A DNA stretch of 64,000 nt, taken from positions 1 through 64,000 of IMG/VR virus record IMGVR_UViG_3300028563_000022; one strand, written 5' to 3'. The notes below the pieces were generated by a model. It had not been told where the DNA came from, ran no database searches, and saw nothing but the letters and a program-made list of their open reading frames with translations. The position numbers and the translations under genes are program-made. Within the stretch, counting starts at the first letter, position 1, and every line of letters starts with the position of its first letter. Shown in pieces: positions 8,462-15,406 of this stretch. Source of the stretch: a virus.

Positions 8462-9447
8462 TGAAAAACCGGCTGATGCGACTTTTACGCGACAATGCCA
8501 ACGCGAAGGCCCGTATGCCTCTCGCTGTCATGAAGACGGAGGCCGCACCCGATGTAGCACCCGAGGCCACGCTCTACCTTTATGACGTGATCGTTGATGA
8601 TCCGTTTTGGGGTGGTGTCGGAGCCGAGGACTTCGTTATGGCTTTGGCCGAGGCCTCCATATCCGCTGACACCATTCATCTGCGCATCAACTGCCCCGGT
8701 GGAGATGTGTTCGCGGCCAGGGCCATGGAAGCCGCCGTGCGCGGATGCTCGAAGAAGGTTGTGGCCCATGTTGATGGCTATGCAGCCTCGGCCGCCTCTT
8801 ACTTGGCCCTGGCCTGTGATGAAGTGGAGATTGCACCCGGTGCGTTCTTCATGATCCACAAAGCCTGGACCCTGGCCATGGGCAACTGTGATGACTTGGC
8901 CGCTACCTCGGCCCTCCTGGCCAAGATCGACACTACCTTGGTGAAGTCCTACGTCGCGGAGACCGGCCAGACCCCGAAGGCCATCAAAGACATGATGGCC
9001 GCCGAGACCTGGATGACCGCCGAAGAGGCAGTCGCCCTGGGCTTCGCCGACCGGATCATGGAAGATGCACCCAAGGATAAGGCCAGCGCGAAGGCCACTT
9101 GGAACCTGGCTGCCTACCAGAACGCCCCGGTCACGACTCCTAGTCCTGAAGAAGAGGACGAACCGGAAGACCCGGCTGAGACTCCACTCATCGACCCCGA
9201 AGAGGTTCCCGCGCCTGACCCGGATGACCCGGCCAACTGCGGTGGCGACCCCGAAGACTGCGGTGATCCCAAGGATGGCAAGAAACCAAAAGACGTTCTC
9301 CATGGAGAACCAGACCCCTGTACTTCCGATGCCAATGTCGGGTTAAACCCAACACAGGAATACGGCGACGAGTATTTTCAAAACCTTAACCGCCAACTCC
9401 GCATGAGGGGCGTATCCGGCGATAAGCGGAAGTCCGCACGCCAGTAG
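8461..9447 (+). CDS. ClpP-like prohead maturation protease
   Basis: A 328-aa serine protease of the S14/ClpP type. INCPGGDVFAA forms the oxyanion strand, Ser 110 sits in DGYAASAASYLA and His 133 in FFMIHKAW. It would cleave the capsid N-terminal scaffold during head maturation. After residue 225 there is a long acidic Pro/Glu/Asp-rich extension ending in basic residues; this could act as an internal scaffold or capsid-targeting tail. A copy of the GGTTAAACC motif falls within the coding region at 9337-9350. Confidence 0.92.
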   Translation: MKNRLMRLLRDNANAKARMPLAVMKTEAAPDVAPEATLYLYDVIVDDPFWGGVGAEDFVMALAEASISADTIHLRINCPGGDVFAARAMEAAVRGCSKKVVAHVDGYAASAASYLALACDEVEIAPGAFFMIHKAWTLAMGNCDDLAATSALLAKIDTTLVKSYVAETGQTPKAIKDMMAAETWMTAEEAVALGFADRIMEDAPKDKASAKATWNLAAYQNAPVTTPSPEEEDEPEDPAETPLIDPEEVPAPDPDDPANCGGDPEDCGDPKDGKKPKDVLHGEPDPCTSDANVGLNPTQEYGDEYFQNLNRQLRMRGVSGDKRKSARQ

Positions 9448-9458
9448 GAGAAGGAACT

Positions 9459-10709
9459 ATGCTTGATATTCAGGCCATGAGGGAAAAACGCGCCGCCGTT
9501 TCCCGTGAGTGCAAGGCGCTCCTCGACGACAACCAGGGGGACAAGTGGACCCCGGCGCTCGGCGAAAAATTTGATGCCCTGGTGAACGAGATCGACGATC
9601 TGGATGCGAGCATTGGCCGCTACCAGAAGATGCTCGATGTCACCGCCGAGGACATCCAGAACGCCATGGTTGGCGACGCGGCTGACCGCGCGGCCCACAA
9701 AAACCCCGAGTCCAAGAATGCTCAGGAGATGTTCCTGACCTGGATGCGCGGGGGCGTGCGTGCCCTGGACGCCGCTGTGTCCAAGCTGTCCCCCGGCATC
9801 CGCAACACCATGGACACCACCGTTGGCGCTGATGGCCAGTACACTGTGCAGTCCGTGGTTGTGGCTTCCGTCCTCGAAGCCTTGAAGCAGTACGGCGGGA
9901 TGCGCTCCGTAGCCAACATCATCGCCACTGAGCAGGGCAACCCGATGAACTGGCCCACCAGCAACGGCACCGCCGAGCTGGGCGAAATCATGGACCAGAA
10001 CACTGCGGCCACCGCCCTGGACCCCTCGTTCGGTACGTTGCCCCTGAACGTCTACAAGTACAGTTCCAAGATCGTCACGGTGCCCATCGAGCTGCTCCAG
10101 GATTCCTCGGTGGACATCGAGAGTTTCGTCCGCGCTCGCCTGGTCATGCGCCTCGGCCGCATCATGAACCAGCACTTCACCGTTGGCCTGGGTTCCGGTT
10201 CCGACCAGCCCATGGGGCTCATCACCGCTTCCGCCGCTGCCGGCGTTGGCAAGGTTGGCATCACTGGCGAGACCACAACCCTGATCTACGATGACCTGAT
10301 CGACCTGATCCATTCGGTTGACCCGGCCTATCGTGACCTCGGCAACTGCCGCTTCATGCTGAATGACCTCGTTCTTCGCTCCCTGCGCAAGATCAAGGAC
10401 TCCACCGGTCGCCCCCTGTGGGCCCCCTTCGAGGGTCCTCTGGCTGCGGGTATCTCCGGCACCCTGTGTGGCTACCCCTACACCACCAACCAGCAGATGG
10501 CCGTCATGGCTGCCAACGCCTACTCCGTGGCCTTCGGCGACATGAGCTTCTACACCATCCGCGATGTCATGCAGATGACCTTCTACCGCTTCGACGACTC
10601 CGTGTATGCCTCCAAGGGTCAGGTGGGCTTCCTCGCCATCCTGCGCTCCGGCGGCAACTTCATGGACGTGGGTGGCTCGGTCAAGGTGTTCCAGAACTCC
10701 GCGACCTAA
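9459..10709 (+). CDS. Major capsid protein, HK97 fold
   Basis: A 416-aa capsid protein. The first 90 or so residues are charged and helical, matching the delta-domain scaffold removed by the prohead protease; the rest has family-like segments such as MNWPTSNGTAELGEI, a hydrophobic P-domain helix, and the C-terminal GFLAILRSGGNFMDVGGSVKVF. AGGAG precedes the ATG. The codon choice is uniform and GC-rich, as expected for a highly expressed gene. A terminator-like hairpin follows. Confidence 0.95.
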   Translation: MLDIQAMREKRAAVSRECKALLDDNQGDKWTPALGEKFDALVNEIDDLDASIGRYQKMLDVTAEDIQNAMVGDAADRAAHKNPESKNAQEMFLTWMRGGVRALDAAVSKLSPGIRNTMDTTVGADGQYTVQSVVVASVLEALKQYGGMRSVANIIATEQGNPMNWPTSNGTAELGEIMDQNTAATALDPSFGTLPLNVYKYSSKIVTVPIELLQDSSVDIESFVRARLVMRLGRIMNQHFTVGLGSGSDQPMGLITASAAAGVGKVGITGETTTLIYDDLIDLIHSVDPAYRDLGNCRFMLNDLVLRSLRKIKDSTGRPLWAPFEGPLAAGISGTLCGYPYTTNQQMAVMAANAYSVAFGDMSFYTIRDVMQMTFYRFDDSVYASKGQVGFLAILRSGGNFMDVGGSVKVFQNSAT

Positions 10710-10716
10710 TCAAAAG

Positions 10717-10729
10717 GTCTTGTTTAACA
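10717..10729 (+). promoter_or_regulatory. Dispersed operator-like motif, site 2
   Basis: GTCTTGTTTAACA begins 8 nt after the capsid stop codon, just before a terminator-like hairpin, in the direction of transcription. No -35 box accompanies it, so it does not look like part of a promoter. Confidence 0.5.
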
Positions 10730-10742
10730 CAACAAAATATGG

Positions 10743-10768
10743 GGCCGGGTTTATCCCGGCCTCGTTTT
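10743..10768 (+). terminator. Terminator-like hairpin after the capsid gene
   Basis: GGCCGGG (10743-10749), loop TTTAT, CCCGGCC (10755-10761), then TCGTTTT. The short T-run suggests partial termination, which would leave the capsid mRNA more abundant than the downstream connector genes. Confidence 0.65.
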
Positions 10769-10782
10769 AAGGAGCCGGGAAA

Positions 10783-11022
10783 ATGAAAGCACGCGCGCTT
10801 TTGGACATTCCACACCATGGCATAAAAGCGGGGCAGTTCTTCGAGGCCGATGAGGCCCTGGTCAAGAACTTTGTGAACAGTGGTGATGCGGATGACCAGG
10901 CCCAGGAGGCCGAGGTTTATGGGGCGAACATCCCCAAAGCCAAGATCATCGCCGCGGCGTTCCCCGAAGTGGATACCACCAACGAGCCCCCGACCGACGA
11001 GAAGCCCAAAGGCAAGAAGTAA
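10783..11022 (+). CDS. Small capsid-associated hypothetical protein
   Basis: A 79-aa protein with a compact N-terminal half (ARALLDIPHHGIKAGQFFEADEALV) and a Pro/Lys-rich tail. Proteins of this size and position between capsid and connector genes are often head-decoration or accessory proteins. AAGGAG lies upstream. No firm family assignment. Confidence 0.6.
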   Translation: MKARALLDIPHHGIKAGQFFEADEALVKNFVNSGDADDQAQEAEVYGANIPKAKIIAAAFPEVDTTNEPPTDEKPKGKK

Positions 11023-11025
11023 GAC

Positions 11026-11715
11026 ATGGCCCTCCGAGTCATCACTCCCCCCTCAGTCGAGCCAATAGCCCTTGCTGACGCGAAGCTGCACGCGCGTGTG
11101 GACGATGACACCTCAGACTCATTGTTCAACATCCTCATTTCGTCCGCGCGCATCCACGGCGAGCGCCTGACGAGGAGGGCCTTTGTCACCCAGACCCTCC
11201 AGCTCACCCTGGATCGTTTTCCCACCGGCTACGCTCCCGGCAGCATAGTCGGCAACTTTCCGGGGTTCCCGAGAATATACCCCAACACCTTGCGGCGCTT
11301 GTACTCCAGGCAGCTCATAGAACTGCCGAATCCGCCGCTTCAGTCCATTACCTCCGTGCAGTATGTGGACACGACTGGCGCAACCCAGACATTGGCCCCC
11401 ACTGCATATCTCTTGGTGAATGACTCCGATACCACCCCGCCTTTCATCGTCCCGGCCTACGGCACCTCCTGGCCAGATACCCAGGACATCCCGAACTGCG
11501 TGGTCATCACCTACGTTGTTGGCTGGCCGCTTGATAATATGGGGGCTCCCACCACACCGCAGGCCATCCAGGCCTGGATGCTCGTCAGGGTGACGGGTCT
11601 GTATGGTCAGCGCGAGAACTTTGTCATCGGAACGATCCGTAAAGGGCTTCTCCAGATGGATCGCAGCTTCGTGGATTGTCTGCTCGATCCCTACGCCATT
11701 GTGGAGGTCATCTGA
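11026..11715 (+). CDS. Head-tail connector, gp6-like
   Basis: A 229-aa protein with the helical start of phage head-tail adaptors: LADAKLHARVDDDTSDSLFNILISSAR, then GERLTRRAFVTQTL. It would bind below the portal as the first connector ring. Its TGA overlaps the next ATG (TGATG). Confidence 0.8.
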   Translation: MALRVITPPSVEPIALADAKLHARVDDDTSDSLFNILISSARIHGERLTRRAFVTQTLQLTLDRFPTGYAPGSIVGNFPGFPRIYPNTLRRLYSRQLIELPNPPLQSITSVQYVDTTGATQTLAPTAYLLVNDSDTTPPFIVPAYGTSWPDTQDIPNCVVITYVVGWPLDNMGAPTTPQAIQAWMLVRVTGLYGQRENFVIGTIRKGLLQMDRSFVDCLLDPYAIVEVI

Positions 11716-12047
11716 TGGCCTCGGCAAGTGAGCTGAACGAGCGACTCCAGATTCAGGTGTTGACCAAGACGCCAACGGCTACCGGCGGCGCTGAAGAGTC
11801 ATGGGACACCGTGGCCACCGTCTGGACGCGCACCTGGGGTGCGACGGGTTCGGAGCGCCAGGTGGCCACCATGCAGCAAGACAAGCTGCGCCGGCATTTC
11901 ATAATCCGGTACTACCCAACTCTTTCGGCCATGAACCGCATCGTCTACCGAGGTGTGACCTTCAATGTGACTTGGGTGGACAACCGCTTCCCAGAAAATG
12001 AAACGTGGTTCGACGCTTACGCTCTGGATAACCAGCAGGCGCAATAA
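11715..12047 (+). CDS. Head closure / head-tail joining protein
   Basis: A 110-aa protein resembling the SPP1 gp16 / phage head-tail joining family: N-terminal ELNERLQIQVLT, a WGATGSERQ segment and a C-terminal FRYRGVTF-like strand seen here as IVYRGVTFNV. It would close the connector until the tail joins. The frame opens upstream at 11676, but the ATG at 11715 overlaps the previous stop and is the natural start. Confidence 0.78.
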   Translation: MASASELNERLQIQVLTKTPTATGGAEESWDTVATVWTRTWGATGSERQVATMQQDKLRRHFIIRYYPTLSAMNRIVYRGVTFNVTWVDNRFPENETWFDAYALDNQQAQ

Positions 12048-12484
12048 TGGCCAACAAGAGTCAAGTCACTGTCAATTTCCCGACCGATTTCCGGGACCTC
12101 TTGGGCAAGATCAACGCCGCGATTCAGGATTCCGCTTTAGAGATCGCGGGACTCATCGCCGAGGATGCCCAAGCCACCTCTGCATTCAGGGATTACACCG
12201 GCACTCCCCGGGAGTCGGAGTGGCATAAGGCCCATTTCCCGAACGCACGGACGCTACGCATCAATATCAAGGCCAAGCTCTCCAAGTACCTCGATGGGGG
12301 GGCCATTGTCGTGGCCTCCGCGCCACACGCGCATCTGGTCGAGTATGGGCATGTCTTTGTCGCTCACGGGAAGGTATGTGGTTCGGTTCCACCACACCCG
12401 TACTTGCGGCCCGCGTGTGAAGCCAGAATGGAGGAGGCCGTCATGAAGTTCGCCAATGCTATTCAAGAGACTCTGGGGTCATGA
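12047..12484 (+). CDS. HK97 gp10-like neck/tail completion protein
   Basis: A 145-aa protein with the family hallmarks APHAHLVEYGH and VPPHPYLRPA. Proteins of this family occupy the head-tail junction or help finish the tail. It overlaps its neighbours by 1 and 4 nt, as in a tightly coupled connector operon. Confidence 0.8.
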   Translation: MANKSQVTVNFPTDFRDLLGKINAAIQDSALEIAGLIAEDAQATSAFRDYTGTPRESEWHKAHFPNARTLRINIKAKLSKYLDGGAIVVASAPHAHLVEYGHVFVAHGKVCGSVPPHPYLRPACEARMEEAVMKFANAIQETLGS

Positions 12485-12876
12485 GTTCACTCTTTGCAGC
12501 CATCTATGCCATGTTCGTGGCCGCTCCAGGTGGGGTTCATAACGCGCTGTACCTGGCGCTGAATGGCAACCTGTTCAACACTGGTGCCCCACTCAATACC
12601 GCGCTGCCCCTGGCCACGATGTCCCTGGTGAACAACCAGACGGACCTATTCATGGAAAAGATACTGATGCAGTTTTCCATCTTCTCCAACACGCCAGGGG
12701 ACACGGAAATCTTGAACGCCTATGCAGCACTGATCGCGCTCTATGACAACTGTTCCCTGGCCAATGTGGGCAACCCGAGCAACTTGGGCATGGAACGCAG
12801 GCACTCGCTTCTCATGAAAGAGGATACAGTTTGGCACTACGTTGTAGAGTACGAAATTTGGGTCGAGCGTATGTAG
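12481..12876 (+). CDS. Putative tail terminator
   Basis: A 131-aa protein placed exactly where lambda-like phages carry the tail terminator (after gp10-like, before the tail tube). Sequence similarity is not obvious to me; the C-terminal VWHYVVEYEIWVERM resembles the last beta-strand of terminator-type proteins. It would cap the tail tube and bind the head connector. Confidence 0.55.
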   Translation: MSSLFAAIYAMFVAAPGGVHNALYLALNGNLFNTGAPLNTALPLATMSLVNNQTDLFMEKILMQFSIFSNTPGDTEILNAYAALIALYDNCSLANVGNPSNLGMERRHSLLMKEDTVWHYVVEYEIWVERM

Positions 12877-12877
12877 G

Positions 12878-12895
12878 AGTTCTCTCAGGAGAACT
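12878..12895 (+). terminator. Hairpin after the connector operon
   Basis: AGTTCTC, loop TCAG, GAGAACT: a perfect 7-bp stem with a tetraloop just after the stop codon at 12876. There is no T-run, so it may protect mRNA ends or attenuate rather than terminate. Confidence 0.4.
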
Positions 12896-12963
12896 GGGTT
12901 GCAAGGAATTTTGGTGTCTCAAGTGTATGCGTACCACATCAAGGGCGCATTATGCCCCAGTAT

Positions 12964-12976
12964 GTCTGGTTTAACC
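12964..12976 (+). promoter_or_regulatory. Dispersed operator-like motif, site 3
   Basis: GTCTGGTTTAACC lies 26 nt before the tail tube start, in the direction of transcription, in a 125-bp gap that otherwise holds only a hairpin. Confidence 0.5.
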
Positions 12977-13001
12977 GAACAAAACGTCTAAGGAGGCTCC
13001 T

Positions 13002-14162
13002 GTGGCCGCACCCTCGAACATTATTGGCATCGCCCGCCAGCAGACCGTCTTCGCGGTTCTGGAAACCACGCCTGGGGTGTTGGCCTTCCCGACCGCCTCC
13101 ACTCCCCAGATCATCGCAGCGGGTTTCCCGGACATGGACCAAACCCCAACTTTCACCGACTCCGAGGAAATCAAGTACACCCGGGACCTGCTCCAGCAGT
13201 TTCAGGATATGTGCCCCGCTGGCACGTTCTCGATCCCGCTGTATGCCCGGCCTTCCGGCGCACTCGGCACACCGCCCTGTGGTGACGTGATCTTCCAGTC
13301 GTTGCTCGGCGTGAAAACCGTCAACGCCGGCACCAGCGTCGTCTACACTCCGGGCATCACCAAGCCCAGCTTCTCGATGTGGTTCCTGCGGGGCAACACC
13401 CTGTTCTTCGCTTCCGGCTGCGTGGCTGAGACCATGAAGATCACGGCCACCAACAAGGGTGGCGTGAAATTCAACATCACGGGTTCCTTCCTCCAGATGG
13501 GCTGGTCGGGCCGTGACGGTGTGGCCACCGCTGCTTCCATCGGCGCCAGCACCGTGACCGTCTACGATGCCTCCAAGTACACCGTTGGCGCGGTCATCCA
13601 GGACATCACCGCCGCTGACTCCAGCACCAACGGCTACACCGTGACCGCTGTGAACACGACCACCAACGTGCTGACCGTCAGCCCCGTTCTGGTCAAGGCC
13701 TGGTCCATCAGTGACGTGATCCAGCCCTTCTTGCCAGTTGGAACCACCGTGGGCGCGCCTCTGGAATCCCGCAAGACTTCGATCACTCTGAACGCCGTCT
13801 CCAAGGTGCTCGTCTCCCTGGACCTCGACTACGAGGACAAGGTGAAGATGCTGGACGACGAAATCACTACCAGTGGCTACCCCACCGGCTGGGTGGAAAA
13901 CCTGCGCAAGACCTCCGGCACCGCGAAGTCGCACTTCCGCCAGAACGACATGGTGCAGTTCATGAACGGGTTCGCGGGTTCCAACCAGCCCGTGGTCTGC
14001 ACCTTCGGCACCGTGGCGGGGTCCATCCTGACCATATCCATGACCAACTGCAAAATGCACGTCCCCAACGTGACTGCCAACGCCCCGGTTATTGATCTGG
14101 CTGTCCAGTTCGCCGCCCTGGGCACCAACGGGGAAGACAGCATCAGCCTTACCTGGACTTAG
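13002..14162 (+). CDS. Major tail (tube) protein
   Basis: A 386-aa protein starting at GTG after a strong AAGGAGG. Thr/Ser/Val-rich beta structure and a central segment with repeated TVTVYD / YTVTAVNTTTNVLTV strands suggest an inserted Ig-like or beta-sandwich domain at about residues 175-230. It precedes the chaperone pair and the tape measure, as expected for the tube subunit. Confidence 0.85.
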   Translation: MAAPSNIIGIARQQTVFAVLETTPGVLAFPTASTPQIIAAGFPDMDQTPTFTDSEEIKYTRDLLQQFQDMCPAGTFSIPLYARPSGALGTPPCGDVIFQSLLGVKTVNAGTSVVYTPGITKPSFSMWFLRGNTLFFASGCVAETMKITATNKGGVKFNITGSFLQMGWSGRDGVATAASIGASTVTVYDASKYTVGAVIQDITAADSSTNGYTVTAVNTTTNVLTVSPVLVKAWSISDVIQPFLPVGTTVGAPLESRKTSITLNAVSKVLVSLDLDYEDKVKMLDDEITTSGYPTGWVENLRKTSGTAKSHFRQNDMVQFMNGFAGSNQPVVCTFGTVAGSILTISMTNCKMHVPNVTANAPVIDLAVQFAALGTNGEDSISLTWT

Positions 14163-14263
14163 GCCCTTCTTTGGTGCGGCTACCGTTCATGGCGGGAAAA
14201 GGAGAACCCGGCTCCCTGCCGCACCAATTAACCGGAAAAACATCCTTCGGGAGGACATCAGTC

Positions 14264-14701
14264 ATGCGTATCGGTAAAAAGATCACTCGCGTTTTCCCCA
14301 TTCCCAACGACCCGGACAAGGGCGAAGTCACCATCGTCCATCTGCTTCCCGGCGAGGTCGAAGACCTCCAGGAGAAGATGAAGGCCTTCGAGACAGTCAT
14401 GCGCCGCAATGACAAGGGTGACCTCGAACCCGAGATGCGCCAGAACTCCGATCTGGGCAACACCCGCTATCTGTTTGTCCAGGCGGCCGTCACCGACTGG
14501 AAGAACTTCAAGTTCGAGAAGGGTGAAATGATGCCCTGCAACGAGGACACCAAGCTCCGTGTGTCCCGCGAAGTCGAGATTGAGGTCACCCGTAAGGATG
14601 GCAAGACGGAAATTCTCGGCTTCCCCGCCTGGGTCAATGAGTGCCGCATAGAACTGGGCAAGATTGTCCGGGGGAACAAAGAGGCTGCCGAAAAAAACTA
14701 A
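14264..14701 (+). CDS. Tail assembly chaperone (gpG-like)
   Basis: A 145-aa product ending at TAA 14701. It lies between the tube and tape measure genes and would coat the tape measure protein during tail assembly. I chose ATG 14264, behind GGGAGG; the open frame runs up from 14171. The last sense codons form the slippery heptamer described separately, so part of translation should continue into the next frame. Confidence 0.82.
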   Translation: MRIGKKITRVFPIPNDPDKGEVTIVHLLPGEVEDLQEKMKAFETVMRRNDKGDLEPEMRQNSDLGNTRYLFVQAAVTDWKNFKFEKGEMMPCNEDTKLRVSREVEIEVTRKDGKTEILGFPAWVNECRIELGKIVRGNKEAAEKN

Positions 14702-15075
14702 TAGCGTGGGGCGAATGGGCCGTGGGTGACGCGGCCAGTTGTGAAGACTGTCGCGCCACCTGTGAACTCGATGGAGACGACCCGCCATGCGGAACATGCC
14801 CCCGCCCTACGCATCTGCTACCGGAGAATGAAAACGCATGGCACTTGTGGCAGCTCCTCGCAGGATTCAACAGACCGATAATTTCCAATCCGGCCGGTGG
14901 GGCACAACGCCTCATTCTTCAGGCTACAGATGTGGTTCGGGTATGCGAGGCCCAAGGCCAGGCGACATGGGAGGACGTGGAAATGATCCTCATGCTGGAC
15001 TCCGCGTTGTTCCCGATCCTTCAAGTGAAATGGGAGTCCGCGGCCCCGCCGAAGGAGCCCGTGGTAATGGAGTAG
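14264..15075 (+). CDS. Frameshifted tail chaperone (gpGT-like fusion)
   Basis: A -1 shift on A AAA AAC (14692-14698) moves ribosomes from the 145-codon frame into an overlapping frame that continues LIAWGEWAVGD and ends at TAG 15075, giving a protein of about 270 aa. The T-like extension has a Cys-rich patch (CEDC...C...CGTC) and a helical end with WEDVEMILMLDS. Lambda and many tailed phages make chaperones this way, with the minor longer form bridging tape measure and tube. The extension frame has no good independent start. Confidence 0.85.
14692..14698 (+). other. Programmed -1 ribosomal frameshift site
   Basis: The sequence A AAA AAC is in the correct phase (zero-frame codons GAA AAA AAC, then TAA). 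After slippage, reading resumes at CTA ATA GCG. Placement at the very end of the first chaperone frame matches the G/GT arrangement of siphophages. Confidence 0.85.
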
Positions 15076-15092
15076 GGGGACCCGGGTCCCCC
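15075..15092. terminator. Perfect GC palindrome between convergent genes
   Basis: GGGGGACCCGGGTCCCCC is an 18-nt perfect palindrome exactly between the chaperone stop and the stop of the reversed lipoprotein gene. It can form a strong stem on either strand, suiting a barrier between convergent transcripts, although neither side has a T-run. Confidence 0.45.
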
Positions 15093-15098
15093 GTCCGT

Positions 15099-15326
15099 TC
15101 AGTAGCCCTTCGCATGGAGGCATTGACTCAGGAAGTACACCTGGGAGAATTGGTTTCCCTTCGGTCCACCAACCTGCTGCGTGGCCAGGGCGTTACACTC
15201 CACATAGGCCAAGTCATAGTTGTTGCCCCCCGCAGCGCGCTGGGCGGCCATTTCCTGTGGGCTGGTAGCAGGCGCGCAGCCAGCCAGAAAACCCCCGAGC
15301 AGACACAGAGCAAGTGTGTACCGCAT
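15099..15326 (-). CDS. Reversed lipoprotein (moron)
   Basis: A 75-aa protein on the opposite strand inside the tail operon. MRYTLALCLLGGFLAGC is a textbook lipoprotein signal with lipobox LAGC. The remaining part has two further Cys and no recognised domain. The frame opens upstream, but ATG 15326 gives the canonical signal. Independent genes of this kind (morons) are often expressed from the prophage and alter the host surface, for example to block superinfection. Confidence 0.65.
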   Translation of the reverse strand: MRYTLALCLLGGFLAGCAPATSPQEMAAQRAAGGNNYDLAYVECNALATQQVGGPKGNQFSQVYFLSQCLHAKGY

Positions 15327-15351
15327 TTCAGTATCCCCGCTTTGGTTAAGT

Positions 15352-15391
15352 GTATCAGCTATCCTGCTGATACCACCCATGTAGCCGATAA
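15352..15391 (-). promoter_or_regulatory. Inverted repeat and possible promoter of the moron
   Basis: GTATCAGC (15352-15359), 6-nt loop, GCTGATAC (15366-15373) is a perfect 8-bp inverted repeat just upstream of the reversed lipoprotein. Reading leftward, TTGCCT followed 17 nt later by GTATCA overlaps this repeat and may be a weak sigma70 promoter, which would make the repeat an operator. Confidence 0.4.
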
Positions 15392-15406
15392 GGCAATGGT
15401 GTAGTC

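Noticed and set aside
12939-14060. Long leftward ORF opposite the tail tube gene
   Set aside because: His/Gly/Asp-rich shadow translation, fully antisense to the tube gene.
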